Shown one piece after another: positions 1-5,510 of a stretch of 6,354 nucleotides of DNA (its first letter is position 1; each line of letters opens with the position of its first letter). The notes beneath the pieces were generated by a model, which ran no database searches, had not been told where the DNA came from, and worked only from the letters and a program-made list of their open reading frames with translations. Source of the stretch: JBOFOR01 sp051654865. GTDB taxonomy: Bacteria; Bacillota; Clostridia; Peptostreptococcales; Peptostreptococcaceae. The stretch spans positions 1-6,354 of the forward strand of contig JBOFYV010000112.1 in the NCBI GenBank assembly GCA_051654865.1, read 5' to 3'. A program made the translations under genes and the position numbers.

Positions 1-188
1 CAGGAGAATCTGAAGATTCTACAATAGCTGACTTAGCAGTAGCTGTAAACGCTGGTCAAATAAAGACTGGTGCTCCATCAAGAACTGATAGAGTTGCTAA
101 GTACAACCAATTATTAAGAATAGAAGATACTATAGGTGATACAGCTAGATACTGTGGAATGAACTCTTTCTATAACTTAAAGAAATAA
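1..188 (+). CDS. eno: Enolase, C-terminal end (partial; start lies left of window)
   Basis: Enolase interconverts 2-phosphoglycerate and phosphoenolpyruvate in the cytoplasm. Only the last 61 complete codons and the TAA are present; whole codons begin at base 3. The visible protein opens with GESEDSTIADLAVA and continues with GQIKTGAPSRTDRVAKYNQL and LLRIEDTIG. These are the strongly conserved C-terminal signatures of bacterial enolase; the lysine of GQIKTG and the preceding S-GE(S/T)ED stretch border the active site. The tail ends in FYNLKK. Nothing looks broken; the gene is simply cut by the window edge. A strong intrinsic terminator follows 27 bases after the stop, so the next gene is probably transcribed separately. 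The downstream glycerate kinase makes this enzyme's substrate. Identification is near certain from the motifs. Confidence 0.96.
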   Translation, partial: GESEDSTIADLAVAVNAGQIKTGAPSRTDRVAKYNQLLRIEDTIGDTARYCGMNSFYNLKK

Positions 189-215
189 ATTATTAAATAA
201 ATATAGTTTATACAC

Positions 216-255
216 AAAAGCCTTGAGGTGAATAAAATCATCTCAAGGCTTTTTT
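216..255 (+). terminator. Rho-independent terminator of eno
   Basis: A 15-bp stem is formed by AAAAGCCTTGAGGTG (216-230) and CATCTCAAGGCTTTT (239-253), with one G-T wobble and an 8-base AT-rich loop. The right arm runs into a T tract. This is a typical intrinsic terminator placed just after the enolase stop codon. Confidence 0.9.
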
Positions 256-283
256 ATAAATTTTAAATTTATAAAAAAAACCT

Positions 284-312
284 TTGTTAAAAACAAAATA
301 ATGTATTACAAT
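284..312 (+). promoter_or_regulatory. Candidate sigma-A promoter of the glxK-gntP unit
   Basis: TTGTTA (284-289, 4 of 6 matches to TTGACA) is followed after exactly 17 bases by TACAAT (307-312, 5 of 6 matches to TATAAT). It lies downstream of the eno terminator and upstream of glycerate kinase. Transcription would begin near 319, giving a leader of about 130 bases that contains both palindromes annotated below. A weaker alternative -10, TATTAT, lies at 390-395 but lacks a well-spaced -35. Confidence 0.5.
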
Positions 313-327
313 AGATATTTGTGATAT

Positions 328-347
328 ACAATTAGAAAACTAATTGT
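328..347. promoter_or_regulatory. Inverted repeat, possible operator in the glxK leader
   Basis: ACAATTAG and CTAATTGT form perfect 8-bp arms around AAAA. The site starts about 16 bases after the candidate -10, so a bound dimeric regulator could block initiation or early elongation. It has no T tract, so it does not look like a terminator. The regulator is unknown; that this is an operator is inference from position and symmetry. Confidence 0.4.
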
Positions 348-353
348 TAGATT

Positions 354-365
354 ACTTTGCAAAGT
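354..365. promoter_or_regulatory. 12-bp palindrome with nearby TTTGC/GCAAA half-sites
   Basis: ACTTTGCAAAGT is a perfect uninterrupted palindrome. Its half-site motif recurs just downstream as TTTGC (368-372) and, inverted, GCAAA (385-389). The cluster could be a second operator ahead of the kinase gene. It does not match a CcpA cre site. Function is inferred only. Confidence 0.3.
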
Positions 366-432
366 GGTTTGCGATACAGACAAAGCAAATATTATATGAA
401 TGTGTATATGTGAATTTGGAATAATATTAGCA

Positions 433-439
433 AAAGGAG
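433..439 (+). promoter_or_regulatory. Ribosome binding site that fixes the glxK start
   Basis: AAAGGAG lies 8 bases before the ATG at 448. An in-frame ATG at 400 would add 16 residues unlike the family's N terminus and lacks a good Shine-Dalgarno sequence, so 448 is the better start. Confidence 0.8.
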
Positions 440-447
440 TAGATAAT

Positions 448-1590
448 ATGAAAATTGTAATTTCGATAGATTCGTTAAAGGGAAGTTTGACTTCTATAGA
501 AGCTGCAAAGGCTATCAAGGATGGTATCCTAAAAGTTTATGATGATGCAATTGTGAAAATTATGCCATTAGCTGATGGTGGTGAGGGTACCGTTGAAGCT
601 TTGGTTCAAGGGATGAATGGTGAAGAGCAATCTTTGGATGTCACAGGTCCCATTATAAATAAGGTAAACGCTACATATGGAATATTAAAAGATAGTAATA
701 CTGCAATAATAGAAATGGCTCAAGCATCTGGATTGCCACTAGTACCAAGGGAACTTAGAAATCCATTGAATACTACTACTTATGGAGTAGGTGAAATAAT
801 AAAAGAATCTATAAGTAGAGGATGTAGAAATTTCATAGTAGGTATAGGTGGAAGTGCTACTAATGATGCAGGGGTTGGTATGCTTCAAGCTTTAGGATTT
901 GAATTTTATGATGAAAATGATGAATTAGTAGGACTAGGCGGAAAAGTATTAAAAAAAATAAAAAAAATAAGAACAGATAATAGATTAAAAGAATTAGATG
1001 AATGTAATTTCAAAATTGCTTGTGATGTAAATAATCCATTATATGGAACTAATGGAGCTGCTTATATATATGGTCCTCAAAAAGGAGCTACTAAAGAAAT
1101 AGTAGAAGAGTTAGATAATGGTCTTAGAAATTTTGCTGATGTAGTTAAGTCTGATTTAGACAAAGATATAGCAAACGTAGAGGGTGTAGGTGCAGCTGGA
1201 GGACTTGGATTTGCATTTTTAGCATTCTTAAATTCAAAGCTAGAATCAGGTATAAAAATAATATTAGACGAAATAAAATTAGAAGATGAAATAAAAGATG
1301 CTGATTTCGTAATTACAGGTGAAGGTAGACTAGACAACCAAACAGCTATGGGAAAAGCTCCTATAGGAGTGGCTAAGTTAGCTAAAAAACATGGTGTAAA
1401 AGTAATTGGACTAGCAGGTTCAACTACGGATGATGCCATAAAATGTAATGAAGAAGGAATGGATGCATATTTCTCAATAGTAAATGGAGCTATGACTATA
1501 GAAGAAGCAATGAATAAAGAAACAGCTATGAAGAATATGACATCTACAACAACACAAGTTTTCAATCTTATAAAGGTATTACAAAAATAA
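448..1590 (+). CDS. glxK: Glycerate kinase, type I (glycerate 2-kinase, GlxK/GarK family)
   Basis: The family phosphorylates D-glycerate with ATP, in characterised members to 2-phosphoglycerate, which enters glycolysis through enolase. The 380-residue product matches the family length. Visible motifs in order: MKIVISIDSLKGS at the N terminus, PLADGGEGT (40-48), IEMAQASGLPLVP (88-100), GIGGSATNDAGVGML (132-146), CDVNNPLYG (192-200), GAAGGLGF (238-245), and VITGEGRLDNQT followed by GKAPIGVA (278-299), the phosphate- and nucleotide-binding part of the second domain. The start at 448 is chosen for its ribosome binding site and because family proteins begin at MKIV. The permease gene begins 40 bases after the stop with no terminator between, so the two form an operon. 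There is no signal peptide; the protein is cytoplasmic. Type is confident. The exact substrate stereochemistry and the phosphorylated carbon are inferred from the family and from the eno neighbour. Confidence 0.93.
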   Translation: MKIVISIDSLKGSLTSIEAAKAIKDGILKVYDDAIVKIMPLADGGEGTVEALVQGMNGEEQSLDVTGPIINKVNATYGILKDSNTAIIEMAQASGLPLVPRELRNPLNTTTYGVGEIIKESISRGCRNFIVGIGGSATNDAGVGMLQALGFEFYDENDELVGLGGKVLKKIKKIRTDNRLKELDECNFKIACDVNNPLYGTNGAAYIYGPQKGATKEIVEELDNGLRNFADVVKSDLDKDIANVEGVGAAGGLGFAFLAFLNSKLESGIKIILDEIKLEDEIKDADFVITGEGRLDNQTAMGKAPIGVAKLAKKHGVKVIGLAGSTTDDAIKCNEEGMDAYFSIVNGAMTIEEAMNKETAMKNMTSTTTQVFNLIKVLQK

Positions 1591-1630
1591 AATAAATAGT
1601 AAATGACAATAAGTAAAAGAGGTAGACACT

Positions 1631-2893
1631 ATGGAAGTACAAATAACAACATTTGGAGCCTTATTAGGCTTAGCAGTAGCAATTATACTGATTATAAAAA
1701 AAGTACAACCTGCTTACAGTTTGATACTAGGAGCAGTAGTTGGAGGATTAGTAGGTGGAGCAGGGCTTACATCTACAGTAGATATAATGATAGGTGGGGC
1801 AAAAGATATAATGCCAGCTATACTACGTATAGTAACATCTGGGGTACTTGCAGGAGTACTAATTCAAACAGGTGCTGCAGCTAAAATAGCAGACCAAATA
1901 ATAAATGCCCTAGGTGAAAAAAGAGCATTATTTGCTTTATCACTATCTACAATGATACTAACCGCAGTAGGAGTATTTGTAGACGTAGCAGTAATAACAG
2001 TAGCACCTATAGCAATAGCAGTAGGTAGAAAACTTAGCTACTCACCAATAGTTTTATTATTAGCTATGACAGGTGGAGGTAAATGTGGAAATGTAATATC
2101 TCCAAATCCAAATACAATATCAGGTGCAGAAAACTTTGGAGTAGAGTTATCATCATTAATGATGGCAAACATAATACCAGCAATATTTGGATTAATAGTT
2201 ACAGTAATAATAACTTCGATATTAGCAAAAAAGCTAAAGCATGAAGTTACAGAGTATGAAGCTGAAACAGAGGTAAATACTGATTTGCCACAATTTTTCG
2301 CAGCAATAATTGGTCCTATAGTTGCAATAGCACTACTTGCACTTAGACCTTTAATAGGTGTAACAGTAGACCCATTAATAGCGTTACCAGTGGGAGGAAT
2401 CATAGGGGTTATAGCTATGGGAAAAGCTAAAAACTTAAATGATTATATAGTATTTGGATTATCAAAGATGATGCCGGTTGCAATATTATTAATAGGAACA
2501 GGTACAGTAGCAGGAATAATAAAAGCATCAGGATTACAAGCTACAACAATATCATTACTTAGCTCGATGAATATGCCTGAATTTTTACTAGCACCAATAT
2601 CAGGTATACTAATGTCTGCAGCAACAGCATCGACTACAGCAGGTACAACAATAGCTTCAGCTACATTTGCACCAGCAATATTAGCAGTAGGTATATCTCC
2701 GTTAGCAGGAGGAGCAATGGTACATGCAGGAGCTACAGTACTAGACCATTTACCACATGGATCATTCTTCCATGCTACAGCAGGATCGGTAAATATGAGT
2801 ATAAGTGATAGATTAAAATTAATACCATATGAATCAATGATAGGATTAACTATAACTATTGTTTCTACATTAATGTGGGGCGTTATACTATAG
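1631..2893 (+). CDS. GntP-family permease, probable glycerate (hydroxy acid) importer
   Basis: This 420-residue integral membrane protein belongs to the GntP family of proton-coupled organic acid transporters. Hydrophobic helices are visible around residues 7-24, 28-46, 61-80, 100-132, 177-199, 222-242, 248-263, 281-298, 319-353 and 402-420, with an acidic cytoplasmic-type loop near 204-219. Family landmarks include FVDVAVITVAPIAIAVGRK (116-134), GGGKCGNVISPNPNTI (148-163), the Ser/Thr-rich ATASTTAGTTIASATFAPA (331-349), and VLDHLPHGSFFHATAGSVN (370-388). Where E. coli gluconate permeases carry a PPHPGP motif, this protein has ISPNPNTI, which argues against gluconate as substrate. The ATG at 1631 is preceded by AGAGG with suitable spacing. 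Co-transcription with glycerate kinase suggests glycerate. Family assignment is strong; substrate is inference from context. Confidence 0.88.
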   Translation: MEVQITTFGALLGLAVAIILIIKKVQPAYSLILGAVVGGLVGGAGLTSTVDIMIGGAKDIMPAILRIVTSGVLAGVLIQTGAAAKIADQIINALGEKRALFALSLSTMILTAVGVFVDVAVITVAPIAIAVGRKLSYSPIVLLLAMTGGGKCGNVISPNPNTISGAENFGVELSSLMMANIIPAIFGLIVTVIITSILAKKLKHEVTEYEAETEVNTDLPQFFAAIIGPIVAIALLALRPLIGVTVDPLIALPVGGIIGVIAMGKAKNLNDYIVFGLSKMMPVAILLIGTGTVAGIIKASGLQATTISLLSSMNMPEFLLAPISGILMSAATASTTAGTTIASATFAPAILAVGISPLAGGAMVHAGATVLDHLPHGSFFHATAGSVNMSISDRLKLIPYESMIGLTITIVSTLMWGVIL

Positions 2894-2904
2894 TCCTGAC
2901 TATG

Positions 2905-2932
2905 CAAACACCTTGAAAATTCAAGGTGTTTG
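2905..2932 (+). terminator. Hairpin after gntP, weak or leaky terminator
   Basis: CAAACACCTTGAA and TTCAAGGTGTTTG are perfect 13-bp arms separated by AA (in practice about 12 bp with a four-base loop). It starts 11 bases after the permease stop. The tail after the stem reads TGATATAT rather than a T run, so termination may be partial and some transcripts may continue into secG. Confidence 0.6.
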
Positions 2933-2958
2933 TGATATATTAAAATGTGAAGTAATAT
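2930..2958 (+). promoter_or_regulatory. Possible secG promoter
   Basis: TTGTGA (2930-2935) and TAATAT (2953-2958) are separated by exactly 17 bases, each with four consensus matches, and lie 33 bases before the secG start codon. The -35 overlaps the right arm of the preceding hairpin. Such matches arise easily in AT-rich DNA, so this is tentative. Confidence 0.35.
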
Positions 2959-2991
2959 TATGACAATAAACAAAAGATAGGAGGGGTCGCT

Positions 2992-3219
2992 ATGGATATA
3001 AGAATGATACTAATGGGAGTACAAGTAGTATTAGCTATAGTTCTTATAGGAAGTATAATGCCTCAAGATACTAAAAGTGCAGTTCCTTCACAATTCGGTG
3101 GAGAAGGAACACAAAGCTACTTCAAGCCAAAAGGTAAAGAAGCTTTCTTAGGTAGAGTAACAAAAACAACAGCAGTTCTATTCTTCTTAAATGCACTAGC
3201 TATGCTATTAATTAAGTAA
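2992..3219 (+). CDS. secG: Preprotein translocase subunit SecG
   Basis: SecG is the small auxiliary subunit of the SecYEG channel and assists SecA-driven export across the cytoplasmic membrane. The 75-residue product has the family layout: a first hydrophobic helix at about 5-23, a polar loop with SAVPSQFGGEGTQSYF (29-44; the conserved Gly-rich SecG loop) and KGKEAFLGRVTK, then a second helix at about 58-74 ending in LLIK. The start is supported by a strong AGGAGG at 2979-2984, seven bases before the ATG. In many Firmicutes secG lies next to or near eno, with rnr and smpB after it. Here eno is on the left beyond the glycerate genes, but a terminator and an unrelated lipoprotein follow instead of rnr. 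The identification rests on length, topology, loop motif and context, and is firm. Confidence 0.92.
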   Translation: MDIRMILMGVQVVLAIVLIGSIMPQDTKSAVPSQFGGEGTQSYFKPKGKEAFLGRVTKTTAVLFFLNALAMLLIK

Positions 3220-3253
3220 TTGGCCATTATTTAATTAGCTATTTAAGATAACA

Positions 3254-3281
3254 TTTTAAAAATTAAATTTAATTTTTAAAA
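3254..3281. repeat. 28-bp perfect A/T-only palindrome
   Basis: The run is symmetric about the 3267/3268 boundary and consists of alternating A and T blocks (4T 5A 2T 3A 3T 2A 5T 4A). It lies between the secG stop and its terminator, sharing the A's at 3279-3281 with the terminator's left arm. It may form a weak RNA hairpin or cruciform, or may simply be AT-rich spacer. No function is assigned. Confidence 0.6.
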
Positions 3282-3315
3282 AACAACTACGCAAAAGCGT
3301 AGTTGTTTTTATTTT
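3279..3315 (+). terminator. Rho-independent terminator of secG
   Basis: AAAAACAACTACGC (3279-3292) and GCGTAGTTGTTTTT (3297-3310) are perfect 14-bp arms around an AAAA loop, followed by ATTTTAT. The A run on the left means it could also act on the minus strand. It separates secG from the lipoprotein transcription unit. Confidence 0.92.
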
Positions 3316-3325
3316 ATAAAATTTA

Positions 3326-3344
3326 GTAAATGATAATCATTAGA
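3326..3344. promoter_or_regulatory. Fur-box-like sequence upstream of the lipoprotein gene
   Basis: The 19 bases match the classical Fur box GATAATGATAATCATTATC at 15 positions, including the unbroken core ATGATAATCATTA (3330-3342). It lies about 30 bases upstream of the candidate -35. This is seen directly; that an iron-responsive Fur, or a related PerR or Zur, binds here is inference. Confidence 0.5.
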
Positions 3345-3348
3345 CTTT

Positions 3349-3365
3349 TTTAAGTTTAGTTTAAG
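3349..3365 (+). promoter_or_regulatory. TTTAAG-N5-TTTAAG direct repeat, CiaR-type response-regulator site
   Basis: Two identical TTTAAG hexamers (3349-3354 and 3360-3365) are separated by five bases, an 11-base period that places them on one face of the helix, as OmpR-family regulators require. The pattern is the one described for CiaR in streptococci. It is just upstream of the lipoprotein promoter. The regulator itself is not in the window. Confidence 0.5.
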
Positions 3366-3371
3366 GTAGGG

Positions 3372-3401
3372 TTGTTATTATATTCTTAGAACAAATATAA
3401 A
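3372..3401 (+). promoter_or_regulatory. Candidate promoter of the beta-helix lipoprotein gene
   Basis: TTGTTA (3372-3377) and TATAAA (3396-3401) are separated by 18 bases, with 4 and 5 consensus matches. An alternative -10, TATATT at 3379-3384, has no good -35; the TTTAAG repeat sits at that position instead, which would fit a promoter needing an activator. Either gives a short leader before the start codon at 3435. Confidence 0.45.
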
Positions 3402-3434
3402 AATAGAGAGGTAAGATTTTCTGGAGGGTTAACT

Positions 3435-5423
3435 ATGAATAAAAGATTAATAGCAACGTTATGCATACTTTCATTAACTGTAAGTGTAACAGGATGCTCA
3501 GTGAAAAATAACAATACTACACCTACAACTACAACTAATAATACAACAACAACTCAAGTTATAGATACAACAAAAAGTGAAGAAATAAAAGAAGTAGACA
3601 CCTATATAGAACTTGGGGACAGTATAAATATAAAAGGAGAAGGTGCCACTGCTGAAAATAATATAGTAAAAATAACATCAGCAGGTACTTATAGTATTAG
3701 CGGTGAACTAAAAGATGGACAAATAATAGTTGAAGCAACTAAGGAAGATAAAGTTCAAATACAATTAAATAATGCAACACTAACATGCTCAAACAGTGCC
3801 CCAATACATTTTAAAACCGCTAAAGAAGCTGTAGTAGCACTAGTAGAAGGAAGTAAAAATACAATAACAGATGGATCGGAATATATATTTGAAGATGATA
3901 CAATAGATGAACCGAATGCAGCAATCTATAGTAAAGACGACCTTACTATAATAGGAGCAGGTTCATTAGTAGTAAATGCAAATTACAATAATGGTATAAC
4001 TAGTAAAGATGACTTAAAAATAGAAGGTGGGGAGATAGCTGTAAATGCAGTAGGTGATGGATTAAGAGGTAAGGATTCTATTACAATACTAGATGGGAAT
4101 CTAACTATAGATGCTAAAGAAGATGGAATAAAATCAAGTAATACTGAAGAATCCGATAAAGGATATATACACATTGCAGGAGGGACTTTAAATATTACAT
4201 CTGGCCAAGATGGAATACAAGCAGAAACTAATGCTATAATAGCTGATGGAGAAATAAGAATAGTATCAGGTGAAGGCAGCCAAAACAGCAGTAGTAAAAT
4301 TGAAAGTTGGGGTAACTGGGGTAAAGTACAACCTCCAAGAGGACAGCAAGGAGAACAAGTACCAGGCGGTACGGCTCAAGATGCTAACAGTACAACAACT
4401 ACAGAAGAAACAGATACTACTAGTGCAAAAGGAATAAAGTCAACTTCTAATATTACTATATCTGGAGGAAATATAAATATTGATTCATCAGATGACTCTA
4501 TTCATACAAATGATAGTATTATTATTAATGGAGGAACTATGAACATTGCTTCAGGAGATGATGGTGTACATGCAGATTCTTCAATTAAAATAAGTGGTGG
4601 AGATATTAATATTACAAAATCTTATGAAGGAATAGAGAGTCAATCAATAACTATAAATGATGGAGATATACACATAGTAGCAAGTGATGATGGCATAAAT
4701 GCAGGTGGAGGAAATGATGGCTCTGCAACTAACGGTAGACCAGGAGAAAATAACTTTAACTCATCTAGCATATGTGAAATAGTAATAAATGGTGGATATA
4801 CAGTAGTAGATGCTAGTGGAGATGGATTAGATGCAAATGGATCAATAAAAATAACTGGTGGTAAAACTGTAGTAAATGGTCCAGAAAATGGTGGAAATGG
4901 AGCACTAGACTATGATGGTAGTTGTGATATAAGTGGAGGGATTTTAATTGCAGCAGGTAGCGCAGGTATGGCACAGTCACCTAGTTCAACTTCGTCTCAA
5001 AACTCAGTAAACGTAGGTTTATCATCACAATCAGCTAACACTATAATTCATATAGCAGATGAAAAAGGTAATGAATTAGTTACATTTGCACCATCAAAAC
5101 AATATCAATCAGTGGTAATATCATCACCTGAATTAAAAACAGGATCAACATATACTGTATCATATGGAGGGAGTTCAACAGGAGAAGTTAAGGATGGATT
5201 ATACTCTGGAGGTAAATACTCAGGAGGAACTGAATCAGAAAGCTTTACAGTATCAGATACAATAACTAACCTAGGATCTGCAGCTTCAGGCAACATGGGT
5301 GGACCTGGAGGAGGACAAATGGGTGGTGGAAAAGGTAATGGTGGTACTAGACCGGGTAGAAATAGCAATATGCAGCAACCACCAACACAAGATACTACAA
5401 CAAACAACACTCAAACACAATAA
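3435..5423 (+). CDS. Acidic beta-helix lipoprotein, Cthe_2159-like carbohydrate-binding protein
   Basis: This 662-residue exported protein is probably anchored outside the cell membrane. A basic N terminus and hydrophobic stretch end in the lipobox VTGC with Cys21 as the lipidated residue. A Thr/Asn-rich linker (about 25-47) leads to a beta-sandwich-like start (55-150) and then about eleven coils of 20-24 residues (about 165-505), each roughly SIxIxGGxxxIxxxxDDGIxA. That is the pattern of the Cthe_2159 family (PF14262), whose founding member is a calcium-containing, pectate-lyase-like beta-helix binding cellulose and polygalacturonate without known catalysis. A Gly/Gln/Thr-rich insert (about 281-331) interrupts the coils. 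After residue 530 comes a short domain, then a Gly/Met-rich tail (619-646) and a Gln/Thr tail. GGAGG at 3423-3427 supports the start. No LPXTG motif is seen. Family is likely; the ligand is unknown. Confidence 0.82.
   Translation: MNKRLIATLCILSLTVSVTGCSVKNNNTTPTTTTNNTTTTQVIDTTKSEEIKEVDTYIELGDSINIKGEGATAENNIVKITSAGTYSISGELKDGQIIVEATKEDKVQIQLNNATLTCSNSAPIHFKTAKEAVVALVEGSKNTITDGSEYIFEDDTIDEPNAAIYSKDDLTIIGAGSLVVNANYNNGITSKDDLKIEGGEIAVNAVGDGLRGKDSITILDGNLTIDAKEDGIKSSNTEESDKGYIHIAGGTLNITSGQDGIQAETNAIIADGEIRIVSGEGSQNSSSKIESWGNWGKVQPPRGQQGEQVPGGTAQDANSTTTTEETDTTSAKGIKSTSNITISGGNINIDSSDDSIHTNDSIIINGGTMNIASGDDGVHADSSIKISGGDINITKSYEGIESQSITINDGDIHIVASDDGINAGGGNDGSATNGRPGENNFNSSSICEIVINGGYTVVDASGDGLDANGSIKITGGKTVVNGPENGGNGALDYDGSCDISGGILIAAGSAGMAQSPSSTSSQNSVNVGLSSQSANTIIHIADEKGNELVTFAPSKQYQSVVISSPELKTGSTYTVSYGGSSTGEVKDGLYSGGKYSGGTESESFTVSDTITNLGSAASGNMGGPGGGQMGGGKGNGGTRPGRNSNMQQPPTQDTTTNNTQTQ
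3927..4964 (+). repeat. Protein-level tandem coils (about 11) of the beta-helix
   Basis: Residues 165-510 of the lipoprotein repeat a 20-24-residue unit. Examples are ITISGGNINIDSSDDSIHT, IIINGGTMNIASGDDGVHA, ITINDGDIHIVASDDGINA and IVINGGYTVVDASGDGLDA. The GG turn and the D-D/E-G-I/V/L acidic turn stack in register, giving a ladder of possible calcium-binding carboxylates. The DNA itself is too diverged to be a nucleotide repeat. Confidence 0.75.
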
Positions 5424-5443
5424 TATAATAAATAATAAATAAT

Positions 5444-5510
5444 AAAATAGATACAACGAAAAAAGACTACAATGATAATTGCTGTAGTCTCTTTTCGTTA
5501 TATCTATTTT
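5444..5510. terminator. Bidirectional terminator between convergent genes
   Basis: Three paired blocks, AAAATAGATA/TATCTATTTT, AACGAAAA/TTTTCGTT and AGACTACA/TGTAGTCT, are separated by single mismatches and give a stem of 26 pairs with an 11-base loop (5472-5482). T runs at the 3' side on both strands allow it to end both the lipoprotein transcript and the histidine kinase transcript. Its last base, 5510, is also the last base of the kinase stop codon. Confidence 0.9.

Noticed and set aside
318..328. TTTGTGATATA in the glxK leader, repeated at 2929-2939 before secG
   Set aside because: An 11-base AT-rich match is expected by chance between AT-rich spacers, and the two copies have different contexts.
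366..379. Possible CcpA cre site (TGGTTTGCGATACA) upstream of glxK
   Set aside because: The conserved central CG and flanking A residues of the cre consensus do not match on either strand.
400..447. Upstream in-frame ATG giving a 396-residue glycerate kinase
   Set aside because: The added 16 residues do not fit the family N terminus, and the AAAGGAG site points to the ATG at 448.
1077..1565. A 162-codon open frame on the minus strand inside glycerate kinase
   Set aside because: It lies wholly antisense to a gene with clear family motifs and has no recognisable protein features.
1603..1884. A 93-codon plus-strand frame starting before the permease
   Set aside because: It overlaps the permease in another frame, and its translation is Ser/Tyr/Arg-rich nonsense without a hydrophobic pattern or motif.
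2443..2973. A 176-codon minus-strand frame over the permease end
   Set aside because: It is an antisense shadow of the permease that also crosses the intergenic hairpin, and no family features are seen.
3511..3575. ACA/ACT-rich DNA at the lipoprotein N terminus as a phase-variable repeat
   Set aside because: The units are irregular trinucleotides coding a Thr/Asn linker; length changes would keep frame, so an on/off switch is unlikely.
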